Source: Streptomyces sp. NBC_01235
GTDB lineage: Bacteria > Actinomycetota > Actinomycetes > Streptomycetales > Streptomycetaceae
Length of the DNA stretch: 64,000 bases
Assembly: GCF_035989285.1 (NCBI RefSeq)
Contig: NZ_CP108513.1
Span: 2,046,001-2,110,000, forward strand
Direction of reading: 5' to 3'
Below, piece after piece: positions 44,870-53,824 of this stretch. Made by a program: the position numbers and the translations under genes. The notes under the pieces are model-generated. The model saw only the letters and a program-made list of their open reading frames with translations. It was not told the DNA's origin and ran no database searches. The stretch's first letter is position 1. Each line of letters opens with the position of its first letter.

Positions 44870-45334
44870 CTACGGACGCTCCACGGTCTCATCGTCGTCG
44901 AGCCACTCCAGACCGGCGCTGCCGCTGCTGAGCCCGGCCGCGACGGCGGTGGCCGTCTCCTTCCAGGAGGTCAGCTCTGCGATCGCGAGGTGCGGCTGGT
45001 CGGTGGCGAACGACGCGCGCGCCGCATCGACGAGGTCCTGCGCGCAGGACTCCCGGTCGGCCGGCGACAGCGCGAGCATCCAAGGGAAGGCCTTGGACAT
45101 CCGCTCGGCGAGCGAGCCGCGGTCGTCGAGGGTGACGGTGATGAGCTGCGCGGCAAAGTTCAGCAAGCGGGCACGACCCTCGGCCTCGCGCTGCGACATC
45201 AGGACCAGAGCCTCGCCGTCGCGCCGGGTCACCGTCACGGGGTGGTCCTCGGCCTCGGCGAAGACCTCGGCGGAGTGCTTGCTCAGGTCCGAGGAGCGCC
45301 GAGTCGCCACGGGGAGGTCTGCTGCTATGGTCAT
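44870..45334 (-). CDS. Phd/YefM-family antitoxin
   Basis: 154 aa from ATG 45334. The N-terminal ~60 residues are the Phd DNA-binding domain (SSDLSKHSAEVFAEAEDHPV, then TVTRRDGEALVLMS). The C-terminal ~90 residues should neutralise the adjacent RelE-like toxin. Direct repeats just upstream (45344-45364) may be the autoregulatory site. Confidence 0.85.
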   Translation of the reverse strand: MTIAADLPVATRRSSDLSKHSAEVFAEAEDHPVTVTRRDGEALVLMSQREAEGRARLLNFAAQLITVTLDDRGSLAERMSKAFPWMLALSPADRESCAQDLVDAARASFATDQPHLAIAELTSWKETATAVAAGLSSGSAGLEWLDDDETVERP

Positions 45335-45343
45335 GGATCCATA

Positions 45344-45364
45344 GTATTCGGAACGTATTCGGAA
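45344..45364. promoter_or_regulatory. Direct repeats in the antitoxin promoter
   Basis: GTATTCGGAA occurs twice with an 11-bp period (45344-45353, 45355-45364). They lie 10 bp upstream of the antitoxin start on the minus strand and are candidate Phd binding half-sites. Confidence 0.5.
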
Positions 45365-45586
45365 GTCTAGTGGAGGCCGCAGAGTGCGTGCGCCAGACTC
45401 GACCTCCGGATGCGGTCCGATGCCAGATCTCAGCCTTCCTTGATGCTTGAGTCAGACCCGAACTCACAGCCGGTCGATCGCCGAGATGGCGCGCACTTAG
45501 AACTCCTAACAGAAAGAGCGGGTTCTGGGCTCTTGGCGGCCATCGGGTGTCTTGATCAAGAGCTCAGGGTGCCCGAGGATCTCGGG

Positions 45587-46222
45587 ATGACTGTCAAAGA
45601 ACTGGTCTGGGATATGGACGGCACACTGCTGGACACTACTGCCGTGGTGCCTGCGGCGTTGGCTCGGGCGGTGCGTGTGTTGGGCGGGCCCGTCGTCGAC
45701 GCCGACGACATCGTCGCCGCGTACTGGCGAGGCACGCCTGAAGTCATCATGGAACACCTCGTGGCGCGGCCACTGACGCCGACGGAGACTGACGTGTACT
45801 ACCGGGAGCTCGAAGGTGTCGAAGTGGCGCCGTATCCGGAGGTGGCCGATGCCTTCGCTGCCCTGCAAGCCCAGGGTAGAGCTCTGGCGGTGTTCACCGG
45901 CGCCAGCTCTCGGGCGGCCGGAATGTTGTTGGAATCCGCAGGCTTGCCGGTTGACGTACTGATCGGCGGTGACCACGTGGAGCGTCCCAAGCCGGCGCCG
46001 GACGGAATCCTCATGGCTTCGGAGAAGCTCGGCATCGATCCCGTGAACGTGGCCTATGTCGGCGACTCCCCGCTCGATCTCCGTGCCGCGACAGCCGCTG
46101 GAAGCCAGAGTGCCGCAGCGGCCTGGGGCCACATGTACGACCGGACGGAACGGGCTGATGTAGTGCTGGCGGGGCCGCTGCAGGCGCTTGAACTCCTGTC
46201 CGTCGGGAAGCGCGTAATGTGA
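45587..46222 (+). CDS. HAD-superfamily hydrolase (phosphoglycolate-phosphatase type)
   Basis: A 211-aa enzyme; ATG 45587 with GAGG 8-9 nt upstream. Motif I WDMDGTLLDTT (residues ~7-17), motif II AVFTGASSRAA, motif III RPKPAPDGIL and motif IV YVGDSPLDLRAA are complete. It acts on a small phosphate ester, substrate unknown. It lies between the TA pair and an IS110 element, so its presence here is probably due to transfer. 45365-45586 contains a lone TTAGAACTCCTAAC motif (45497-45510) and no gene. Confidence 0.85.
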   Translation: MTVKELVWDMDGTLLDTTAVVPAALARAVRVLGGPVVDADDIVAAYWRGTPEVIMEHLVARPLTPTETDVYYRELEGVEVAPYPEVADAFAALQAQGRALAVFTGASSRAAGMLLESAGLPVDVLIGGDHVERPKPAPDGILMASEKLGIDPVNVAYVGDSPLDLRAATAAGSQSAAAAWGHMYDRTERADVVLAGPLQALELLSVGKRVM

Positions 46223-46317
46223 CGCATCACTTTGCAGCCCGGCCCGGGGTGGCCATCCGCCGCCAGCAGATGAGCGCGCACCCAAGGGTGAGGAAGACAC
46301 CTCACGACCTCAAGTCG

Positions 46318-47547
46318 TCAAGCCGCAGCGGCCAAGGCAGTTGGGAATGCGGTGTTCTCATCGAACAGTTCCCGTCGCTGGAGGCAGTGGAACATCTGTC
46401 CGAGCATGCGGTTGAAGAGGTTGCGCTGGGCGGCAGCGTGCCAGTCCCCACGCTCGTCGCGGCGGCGACGGTAGTGGGCCATGGCTCCGGGCGAGGCCCG
46501 GAGGGCGGAGAAGGCCCAGAGGTAGCCGGCGTGGTTGAGGCGGTCGTTCTTGACCCAGCGGCGGGTGATGCTGGACTTCTTGCCGGAAGCCCGGGTGATG
46601 GGCGAGGAGCCGGCGTATGCCTTCAGGCCGCGGGCGTCGGCGAAACGGCCGCGGTCGTCCCCGATCTCAGCGAGCACCCGGGCGCCGAGCTGGACGCCGA
46701 GGCCGGGAAAACTGAGGATGATCTCAGCGTCCGGATGCTGAGGGAAAGCTTCCTCCACAGCCTGGGCGAGGTCGTCGGTAGCCGTGCAGGCGGCCTGGAG
46801 CTGGACCAGGAGGGCGAGCATCTGCTTGCCGAGCGCGTCCTCGACGAGGGCAGGATGGTGGGTGCAGTCCTCGCGGAAGACCTCACGGAGGCGTTCGGTC
46901 TCGGCTTCGATGCCGCGTTGGCGACCAGCCCGCTTGAGGGCGGCTTGGAGCTGGGTGCGAGTCAGTCGAGCAGCTCGCGTGGGAGTTGGAGCCAGCTTGA
47001 GGACTTCGTGGGCTTCAGGGCGGCAGAGACCGTTCTTCCAGGACTCGAACGCCGCCAGGGCGGCTGGGTAGTACTCGCGCAGCAGGGAGCGGAGCTGGTT
47101 GGAAATCTGCTGACGGTTCCAGGTGGAGTCCTGCTGGGCGCGGGCGAGGACAGCGATGGCGCGGGCCAGGTCGCTGTCATCGGGCAAGACCCGGTGGGCG
47201 TGCATGTCGGTGCGCAGGATGTTCGCGAGCACCAGGGCGTCGCCCGGGTCGGACTTCTTGCGGGAGACGCTGTGCCGGTCGCGGTAGCGGGCGGCGGCCA
47301 TCGGGTTGATCGCGAAGACCTTCCGCTTGCCCTGCCGCAGCACGGCGACCAGCAGACCTCGGGAGGTCTCGATGGCCACCGGGATCGGGTGTTCCTCGGT
47401 GTCGCCGTACTCGGCGAGCATCTCCAACAAGATCTTGTAGCCGGCCGCATCATCCGTGATGTGGCGTTTGGCCATCAGCTGGCCCGAGTCGTCGACCAGG
47501 GCGACGTCGTGCGTCCTCTCGGCCCAGTCGATTCCGCAGTAGATCAA
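46318..47547 (-). mobile_element. IS110-family transposase
   Basis: A 409-aa DEDD/serine transposase, apparently intact. RuvC-like D in YCGIDWAERTHDVALVD, E in PVAIETSRGLLVAVL, DxxD in KKSDPGDALVLANIL; the C-terminal Tnp domain has AYAGSSPITRASGKKSSITR with the serine that attacks DNA. IS110 enzymes work with a bridge RNA encoded next to the gene. The 5' side (47548 onward) is a long non-coding stretch, as expected of the left end. Confidence 0.92.
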
Positions 47548-48003
47548 GGCGTCCTCCCCATGGCGTGGGTGTTTGCGCTGGTCACGAGCGCATGCGGGCC
47601 ACGCGGCGACCTAATTCCAGGACTCGGCGACAAGGCCGGTCCGCCACCTCACTAGCCGTTCGTGGCACCAGCGCGTCACACGGGCCTCGGTCTCGACGGG
47701 AGCTCGCAAAGCTCGGGCATATCGAGAGGTCATCATGCAGCGGGCTCGCACCACCAACGTCAACGAGCAAGCACGGCCTGGGGTAGTGGCGGTCACGCAG
47801 GCGCGAGCGCTTCGCTCTTCGCTCAAGGCTTCTCAAGCCAGGCTTCGTGTAGGAATCCGTCCGATGCCCACGCGACCACCACCACGAGTACGGGGACTGC
47901 ACGCCGCTCTATGCGGAGGTCTCAATGAACCCGGTTCGCCGGACGCGTCGCAGCCCCCGTACTCGAACAACCCGCTGGAGCGACAACCGCTCTGTGTGGG
48001 CCG
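47548..48003 (-). ncRNA. IS110 left end: candidate bridge-RNA region
   Basis: 456 bp upstream of the IS110 transposase without a protein gene. Bridge RNAs of IS110 elements are known to come from the non-coding left end, have two guide loops and pair with target and donor DNA. The region has self-complementary stretches (for example around CGAGCGCTTCGCTCTTCGCTC at 47805-47825), but I cannot assign loops or the IS110 boundary by eye. Confidence 0.35.
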
Positions 48004-48845
48004 TTGAGAACGAATTAGGCTTCGTGGATGTCGTCGCGGACCTCCCAGCGGATCCGCAGTCGGCGGAACCAGTGCAGGTGGGCGAACGCACGCTCCACGA
48101 CCCAGCGTTGTGTACCCAGGCCAGAGCCGTGCTCGGTGCCCCGGTGGGCGATCAGCGGCTTCACGCCGAGGTCCCAGACCAGGCGGCGGTACTTGTCGTG
48201 GTCGTAGCCACGGTCGGCCAACACCACGTCTGGGCGGCGCCGGGGCCGGCCACGCTTGCCCCTCACGGGCGGCACGGCCTGGAGGAGCGGGATCAGCTGA
48301 GTGACATCGTTGCGGTTGCCGCCCGTCAAAGTGACGGCGAGCGGGATGCCGGTGGCATCGGTGATCAGATGATGCTTGCTGCCCGTCCTGCCCCGGTCAA
48401 CAGGGCTTCGTCCGGTCTTGGAACCCCCTTTAACGCGCGGATGCGGGAGCCGTCGACCGCCGCCCGGGAGAAGTCCAGGGCGTTCGCGCTGCGGAGCTTG
48501 GCGAGGAGCACCTCGTGCATCCGGGGCCACACACCGGCCTCGGCCCACTCGGCCAGGCGACGCCAGCAGGTCATGCCCGAACCGAAGCCGAGCTCCTGCG
48601 GCAGGTGTTCCCAGGAGATCCCGGTATGCAGGACGAACAGGATGCCCTGGAACACCAGCCGGTCCGGATGCCGCTTGCGTCCCGGATGCCGGGTCCGGCG
48701 CTCGATCTTGGGCAGCAGCGGTTCGACCACCGCCCACAACGCGTCGTCCACTTCCCACGGCTTCGGCCGAGCCACCCTGCACCCCCGGATCAACATTCCT
48801 GGAGTGATCCAACCACCTCGAAAATCATTTCGTTAGGAGTTCTTA
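48004..48845 (-). mobile_element. IS5-family insertion sequence with two-frame transposase
   Basis: Transposase starts near 48796 (RPKPWEVDDALWAVVEPLLP) and continues in frame 1 to ~48420 (SRIRALKGVPRP), then in the -1 frame (GGSKTGRSPVDRGRTGSKHH ... FAHLHWFRRLRIRWEVRDD) to 48015. The switch is at AAAGGGGG (48428-48435). A -1 slip restores a whole-codon length of 260 aa, so this is probably programmed frameshifting as known in IS5/IS427-group elements. Ends resemble each other: GAGAACGAATTAGG at ~48006 and the complement of AAGAACTCCTAACG at ~48832-48845. Confidence 0.85.
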
Positions 48846-48978
48846 CAGAGCTGCTTACCTTGCGCCTGCCGAAAAACTCATCCGTCCTGGTGGGGGCTGG
48901 TGTACGGGTGGTGTCGAGCGCGGGCGTTTGGGCGGGTGCTCTGGGCACCTGGTGGTCGCCCCGGCATGATGGCCGGTC

Positions 48979-49143
48979 GTGCTGCTGCGACTGGCCTATC
49001 TGGGTGTGACGAACGTGTTCGCCCTGCTGCGCCTACTGCCGATGAGCGACCATGGCAAGGACGCCGAGATCCTCGCTCTTCGCCATCAGATCGGGGTTGC
49101 GCTTGCCGAATACCGCCTCCATGCTGGTCAGGCGGCATGTTGA
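48979..49143 (+). pseudogene. Integrase-core IS transposase, N-terminal fragment
   Basis: MLLRLAYLGVTNVFALLRLL and KDAEILALRHQIGV are almost the N-terminus of the transposase at 61717-62813. After ~40 residues the sequence changes to a piece of ISAs1 coding DNA at 49095, where a duplicated segment begins. So this is the left part of a rearranged element. Confidence 0.8.
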
Positions 49144-49678
49144 TACTCGTGGAGGGTGCCGCCGAGTCGCGCTCGCCGTCGTATGTCCAGATGGGCGATC
49201 CGGTCCGGGTCCTCGATCGGAGCGGGCAACGAGTGGAGAGGGCGGGCATTCGCAAGACCCTGGTGCGGCCGGTGCTCGTTTAGAACGACTCGAACTCGCG
49301 CAGGGCGCGCAGGAGATGGCGCTGGTTCCAGATCAACGTACGGTCTAGCAGCTCTCGCCTGCAGGTCTGCACCCACCGCTCCATGATCGAGTTCATGCGC
49401 GGCATCCGGACGCCGCTGAGCACCACCTCGATACCCGCGTCCTTGAGCACCTCGTCGAACGGCCGTGGGAACTTCCCGTCCCGATCCCTGATCAGATAGC
49501 GAGCCCGGCAGCCGGCGCCCTCGAGGTCCATGACGAGATTCTTCGCAGCCTGGACCACCCAGGACGCGGTCGGGTTCGCGGTCGCGCCCAGGATCCGGAT
49601 CCGGCGGCTCGCGTGCTCGATCACGGCGAACACGTACAAGCGGGCCCCGGACAGAGTGACGGCCTCGAAGAAATCGCA
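49095..49678. repeat. 584-bp duplication of 61684-62267
   Basis: The segment matches 61684-62267 with no gaps and only a few base differences (for example ACGACT/ACGTCT near 49283 and GCGCGC/GCGTGC near 49302). The first ~25 bp are ISAs1 coding sequence in both copies, so this copy was made after the ISAs1/integrase-IS junction had formed at 61.7 kb. Confidence 0.9.
49128..49678 (-). pseudogene. Integrase-core IS transposase, C-terminal part (copy 1)
   Basis: From ~49678 the frame reads CDFFEAVTLSGARLYVFAVI, DRDGKFPRPFDEVLKDAGIE, MNSIMERWVQTCRRELLDR: the rve integrase core with DDE residues. A stop appears at 49280 because of the same one-base loss present in the 61.9-kb copy; the other frame then reads NEHRPHQGLANARPL to the natural end at 49128. 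Truncated at 49678, where reverse-transcriptase sequence starts. Confidence 0.8.
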
Positions 49679-49801
49679 ACCACACGGGTCTTCTCCGTTG
49701 AGAGCCGCAGTCCGAGCGGGGCCAGGACCTCGGCGACCTGCTCGCGCAGGGCCTCGGCCCGGTGGGCCGGGCCGCTGACGAGGACGACGAAGTCGTCCGC
49801 A
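49679..49801 (-). pseudogene. Group II intron-type reverse transcriptase, fragment after the YADD motif
   Basis: The minus strand reads AYADDFVVLVSGPAHRAEAL and REQVAEVLAPLGLRLSTEKT, the catalytic YADD and following block of a group II intron maturase. The part before YADD is at 53191-53372, on the far side of the three-recombinase element. The rest of the maturase is missing at the junction with the IS copy (49678). Confidence 0.8.
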
Positions 49802-49826
49802 TATGCCGCATGCCGGGTTATGCCGA
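49802..49826. repeat. Left terminal inverted repeat of the RIT element
   Basis: 25 bp starting TATGCCGCATGCCGGG; exact reverse complement of 53166-53190. Confidence 0.95.
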
Positions 49827-49895
49827 CCGTCGTGGTAGGAGCCCGATGGAGTGGACATCCGGACCAAAGCAGTCGGCATAACCTTTGCCCGCCGC

Positions 49896-50837
49896 TCAGA
49901 GCGTCCCGAGGAATGCCAGCAAGGTGTCTGGGGCGGTGTAGCGCCCGGGTGGGCTCCCGGCGGGAGCCGTGCGGGCAAGCGAGTGTTCCTTGATGCTCAT
50001 GTCGGCATGTAGATAGATCTGAGTGGTTTCAGTTGATTCGTGACCGAGCCAGAGTGCGATGACGGATATGTCGACTCCTGAGTGAAGAAGCGCCATCGCG
50101 GTGCTGTGCCGCAGGGTGTGCGGAGTGACGTGTTTGCCGGCCAACGACGGGCAGGTGGCCGTGGCGGTCCGGGTGTGCTTGGTGACGAGGCGTTCGACGG
50201 CATCCCGGCTGAGCGGGGTGCCGCGGCGGGTCGGGAACAGCGGGTCGCCGCGCTCGCCGCCGCGTTCTCGCAGCCAGATCTTGAGTACTTTGACGGTGCT
50301 GGTGGTCAGTGGGGTGCACCGGTCCTTGCGGCCCTTGCCGTGACAGCGCAGGTGAGGGCCGGTGCTCAGGTGGACGTCCTGGAGGGTGAGGCCGGTCAGT
50401 TCGCTGACCCGCAGTCCGGTGTGAACGCCGGTCAGCAGCAGAGCGTGGTCACGGCGTCCGGTCCAGGTGGTGCGGTCCGGGGCGGCGACCAGGGCATCGG
50501 TCTCCGTGGTGGTCAGGTAGTTGACGATGGCCCGGTCGAAGCGTTTGGGCGGGATCGCCAGGACGCGCTGGATCACCGCCGCGTGTTCGGGGGCCCGCAG
50601 GGCCGCGTAGCGGAAGAACGAACGGATCGCGGCCAGGCGGGCGTTGCGGGTCGCGGCGGTGTTACCGCGGACGGTTTCCAGGTGCTGGAGGAACGCTCCG
50701 ATGGCCGGCGCGTCCAGGTCGGCGATGCTCAGGCGGGCGGGGCGGCGGCCGGTGCGCCCTTCGGCGAAGCCGAGCAGGAGGGTGAAGGTGTCCCGGTAGG
50801 CGGCGATGGTTTGCTCGCTGGCCTGGAGCTGAAGCAT
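49896..50837 (-). CDS. Tyrosine recombinase, third gene of the RIT trio
   Basis: A 313-aa integrase. N-terminal SAM-like domain (residues ~1-90: SEQTIAAYRDTFTLLLGFAE), catalytic domain with R in TGVHTGLRVSELTGL, K in CHGKGRKDRCTPL, HxLRH in VTPHTLRHSTAM, and LGHESTETTQIYLHAD with the nucleophile Tyr. ATG 50837 overlaps the preceding gene's stop by 1 nt (TGATG); a longer start upstream of it is possible. Intact. Confidence 0.92.
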   Translation of the reverse strand: MLQLQASEQTIAAYRDTFTLLLGFAEGRTGRRPARLSIADLDAPAIGAFLQHLETVRGNTAATRNARLAAIRSFFRYAALRAPEHAAVIQRVLAIPPKRFDRAIVNYLTTTETDALVAAPDRTTWTGRRDHALLLTGVHTGLRVSELTGLTLQDVHLSTGPHLRCHGKGRKDRCTPLTTSTVKVLKIWLRERGGERGDPLFPTRRGTPLSRDAVERLVTKHTRTATATCPSLAGKHVTPHTLRHSTAMALLHSGVDISVIALWLGHESTETTQIYLHADMSIKEHSLARTAPAGSPPGRYTAPDTLLAFLGTL

Positions 50838-51811
50838 CAGCTTGTCGGTGAAGAAGCCCTGCAGCAGGGGCGCGAGGTCGCTCGAGGCTGGCCTCCGAAG
50901 CTGTGTTCCAGGCGGGCTGCGGCCAGCGCCATCAGTTCTGGCGAGCCGGAGAGATACCAGTAGGTGGATTTCGGTTCGGCGTGTCCGAGGTAGGTGGTCA
51001 GCAGCGGCAGCCGTGCCTGCACGTCGGCGTCGTCGCGGTACCAGTTCAGCAAGGTCGTGGTCGCGAACGTGTGGCGCATGTCGTGCAATCGGGGCCTGCG
51101 GTGGCTTTCACCTGCGGTGATTCCCGCCGAGTCCAGCAGTCGGGCGAAGGTGTGCGGCAGATTGCGGGCATCGAGTCGTGTGCCGCGGGTGGAGACGAGG
51201 AAGGCCGCGGTGCTCAGTGCAGGTCGCTGGCTATCACGTTGCCGGGCGTACTTCCGCAGCGCTGCGGCGGTGCTGGCGTGTACTGGGACCTGCCGTGACT
51301 TGCCGAACTTCGTGTCCCTCACGGTGAGAAGGCCGTCGGTGAGGTCGACGTCGGTGCGGTCCAGGCCGCAGGCTTCGGAGGTGCGCAGGCCCGTCACGGC
51401 CAGCAGGCCGATCAGAGTGTGCCAGGTCAGGGCCCTGAAGGCCGGGTGGAGCAGGTCTGCCGTCTCCAGCAGCGCGGCCAGTTCTGCGGGGGTGAACAGG
51501 TGCGGGGTGATGCGCCGGTAGTGGTGGGGCAGTGCGTCGTCGGGTGGGATTTCGGTGGCCGGCTCCAGGGTCTTCAGGTGCCGGGCGAAGATCCGCACGA
51601 CCATCAGACGTCGGCTCCAGTGCACTTGGTCGGTGCTGCGCGGGGTGTCCGTCGCCCAGGCAAGTGCCGTCTGGGTGGTCACGGTGGTGGCGCCGGTGTG
51701 TTCCAGGTAGCCGACGAAGCTCATCAGCTTCTCGCCGAAGCTGGTCAGCTTGAATCCCAGACGGCGGCGCATGGCCAGGTACTCTTCCGCGTGCTGTCGG
51801 ACCGTCGTCAC
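50837..51811 (-). CDS. Tyrosine recombinase, second gene of the RIT trio
   Basis: A 324-aa integrase from GTG 51811, overlapping the previous stop (GTGA). N-terminal domain (YLAMRRRLGFKLTSFGEKL), catalytic Arg in AVTGLRTSEACGLDRTDV, Lys in DTKFGKSRQVPV, then RLHDMRHTFATTTLL and LTTYLGHAEPKSTYWYLSGS with the Tyr. All catalytic residues seem present. Confidence 0.92.
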   Translation of the reverse strand: MTTVRQHAEEYLAMRRRLGFKLTSFGEKLMSFVGYLEHTGATTVTTQTALAWATDTPRSTDQVHWSRRLMVVRIFARHLKTLEPATEIPPDDALPHHYRRITPHLFTPAELAALLETADLLHPAFRALTWHTLIGLLAVTGLRTSEACGLDRTDVDLTDGLLTVRDTKFGKSRQVPVHASTAAALRKYARQRDSQRPALSTAAFLVSTRGTRLDARNLPHTFARLLDSAGITAGESHRRPRLHDMRHTFATTTLLNWYRDDADVQARLPLLTTYLGHAEPKSTYWYLSGSPELMALAAARLEHSFGGQPRATSRPCCRASSPTS

Positions 51812-53036
51812 TGCGCACCGCCTTCCGGCCACGGCTGTGCCAGGGCCCGCAGTGCCGTGTGGTCGACCTTCGCGTAGACGGCGGTGCTCAACTGGCTGCG
51901 GTGCCGTAGTACTTGCCCGACCTCGGGCAGTGGGGCCCCGGCCTGCAGGATGGTGGTGGCCAGGCTGTGGCGCAACCGGTGGGCTCCCAGCCGCGGCAGC
52001 CCGGCCCGGTCGCAAGCCCGCCCCATGATCGCCCGGATGCAGGTCCCGGTGAGCCCCTGATAGGGAGCCCGGGCGGTGATGAACAGGGCCGTTGTCGAAC
52101 ACCGGGGACGGGCGCTGGTCAGGTAGCCAGCCAGGGCCTCGCTCACCTCGGTCGGCAGCGGCAGCCGCTCGATGCGGGACCTCTTGCCCCGCACGGCGAT
52201 CTGGCCGTCTCGCCAGTCAACATCGGTCAGCCGGAGCGCGGCGGCTTCTGCACCGCGCAGTCCCAGCCGGGCGAGCACCACCAAAATGGCCCGGTCCCGC
52301 CGCCCCGCCGGGGTCCGCAGGTCCGGAGCGGCCAGCAGCGCGGATATCTGCTGCGGCGCCAGGCCGCGGGGCAGGGAATCCAACCGCCAGCCCGCCACCC
52401 CCGGAACCGCCGCAACCAGAGGCGCGGGATCCGGCCGTCCACGTGCAGGTAGCGCAGCAGCGACCGGACTGCGGTCACCAGGGCTTTTGCCGACCAGACG
52501 CTGTCGGCCCCGGCGGCGTGCCGGACCATGAACGCGGTCACCCGCGCGGCATCCAGCCGCGCCAGCAACTCCTCCAACGGCTCGGGCAACGCGTCGAGGA
52601 ACTTGCGGGCCTGTCCGCAGTAGCAACGGACGGACTCGGCCGCCAGGCGCTCTCCCTGAAGGTAGGCGGCGTAATCCGCCAGCAGTTCCTCCACTGCACC
52701 ACCGCCGGCCGCAGCCGGGGCCGGCACCACGCCGTCGCCCCGCAGAACCCTGATCACCGCGCCGAGCGACCGCCGGGCCACCGGCTCCGACCGGCACACC
52801 GCCCGCCGGAAAGCCAGGAACTCCTCCAGCCGTGACGGCGTCAGCTCGACCGGGGTGAGCTCCCGCCACTGCATCCAGTCACTCAACCGCCTCAGCATGC
52901 GAACCGCGTCCGTCACCGACCCGGCCGCATACCCCAGGGACGCCAACTCCGTACGCAGCAACAGCTCGTACGGTGCCAACACTCCCACCGTCACCAGCGG
53001 TACCGGACCGCGGCGCCGCCCTCCGCCCACATCCAT
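51808..53036 (-). CDS. Tyrosine recombinase, first gene of the RIT trio; one apparent frameshift
   Basis: From ATG 53036 (AGGAGAGG upstream). The N-terminal domain runs in frame 1 (YELLLRTELASLGYAAGSVT to SLLRYLHVDGRI), and the catalytic part in another frame (RRDRAILVVLARLGLRGAEA; GKRSRIERLPL; GAHRLRHSLATTIL; LRHRSQLSTAVYAKVDH). The break is near 52432, where ATCCCGCGCC would read through as ATCCCCGCGCC; adding that C gives an intact 409-aa protein. The codon context on both sides is normal. Confidence 0.85.
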
Positions 53037-53165
53037 GATCCTCTCCTGTCTGGAAGCCAACTTGCCTACACAGACAGGGATATGACACTGCTCAGCTCAT
53101 GCCGCGGATTATGCTGAAGCTTTCGAAACCGGCTACCAGGTCAACCACACTGCTGCCCCCAGGGT

Positions 53166-53190
53166 TCGGCATAACCCGGCATGCGGCATA
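53166..53190. repeat. Right terminal inverted repeat of the RIT element
   Basis: 25 bp ending GGCATGCGGCATA; exact reverse complement of 49802-49826. Just outside it lies a perfect 20-bp palindrome, CTATGCCGAGTTCGGCATAG (53198-53217), built from the same TATGCCGA word. Confidence 0.95.
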
Positions 53191-53372
53191 AGCGGACCTA
53201 TGCCGAGTTCGGCATAGATCTGCGTAGCGGACCAGTCTCCAGTTCCCGGTTCCGGTCTTGCGGCGTTTCTCCCGCTGCCAGCTGGTGCCCATCTGGGTGT
53301 GCCACTGGGCGTGGAACTGCTCGTCCAGTGCCGTCAGGGCGATGTTGGCCAGCAGCGGGGAGAGCACGCCCC
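53191..53372 (-). pseudogene. Group II intron-type reverse transcriptase, fragment before the YADD motif
   Basis: The minus frame reads GGVLSPLLANIALTALDEQF and TGTGNWRLVRYAD, the 'qGg.lSPlLaNi.L...D' block and the start of the catalytic YADD. It stops at the RIT end; the YADD and later block are at 49679-49801. Upstream of ~53372 the maturase is lost. 53373-53477 holds no gene. Confidence 0.8.
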
Positions 53373-53477
53373 CAACGCAATGGGCAACTTCTGCTTCGAG
53401 GTGACGCTCGGCTACCGTCGGCTGGAACTCCTTCCCTGTACGGAGGGTAAGGAGCGTCACAATGGGTAGTTTGTGAC

Positions 53478-53824
53478 ATGGTGCGTGGTGATCGTGCCGA
53501 TAGCGTCGAGTACGCCCGGCGGGTCAACGCCGCCGCGGATCTGGTCGGGGCGGGTGTGCCCGTGGCCGCAGCCGCCCGCACGTTGGCGAGCAGGTACGGG
53601 GTGTCGGTGCGTCAGGCACGCCGGTATCGGAGCAGGCGATGGCTGCTGGACGTCTCGAAGTCCCCGAGTCGAGCGTGGTGTTCACCGTCAGCTGCCGGAA
53701 TCCTCTGGCAGGACAGATTCGCGCCCGTGCCCACGAGAGTGACAGGGCGATCTCTGCGGTGGTGGCGCAGGCCCTGGCCGAGTTCTTGCAGCGGGATGCC
53801 CCGGAGGGCCGGCCGGGCAGGTGA
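53478..53824 (+). CDS. Small HTH-like protein of a recombinase module; one apparent frameshift
   Basis: The first half reads DSVEYARRVNAAADLVGAGV and ARTLASRYGVSVRQARRY (an HTH-like helix pair), and after a shift near 53625 the frame EQAMAAGRLEVPESSVVFTV and AISAVVAQALAEFLQRDAPE continues to the stop. Restoring one base gives ~115 aa. It is followed directly by a second small gene and a serine recombinase, so it is probably an accessory DNA-binding protein. Confidence 0.55.

Larger units (their letters stand above)
49802..53190 (-). mobile_element. Three-tyrosine-recombinase (RIT-type) transposable element
   Basis: A 3.39-kb unit bounded by perfect 25-bp inverted repeats and carrying three overlapping tyrosine recombinase genes in one direction, the defining form of recombinase-in-trio (RIT) elements. 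It interrupts a reverse transcriptase at its YADD codons: upstream flank ends ...RYAD at ~53225 and downstream flank resumes ...YADDFVVLV at ~49800. No cargo gene is visible. The element looks complete apart from one apparent one-base loss in the first recombinase. Confidence 0.85.

Noticed and set aside
48420..48440. IS5 transposase inactivated by frameshift
   Set aside because: A -1 slip on AAAGGGGG restores the known protein and programmed frameshifting is usual in this IS group, so it was kept as a functional two-frame gene.
49679..53372. Retron or defence-type reverse transcriptase
   Set aside because: The two parts match group II intron maturase blocks (GGVLSPLLANI, YADD) and are only relics split by the RIT element.
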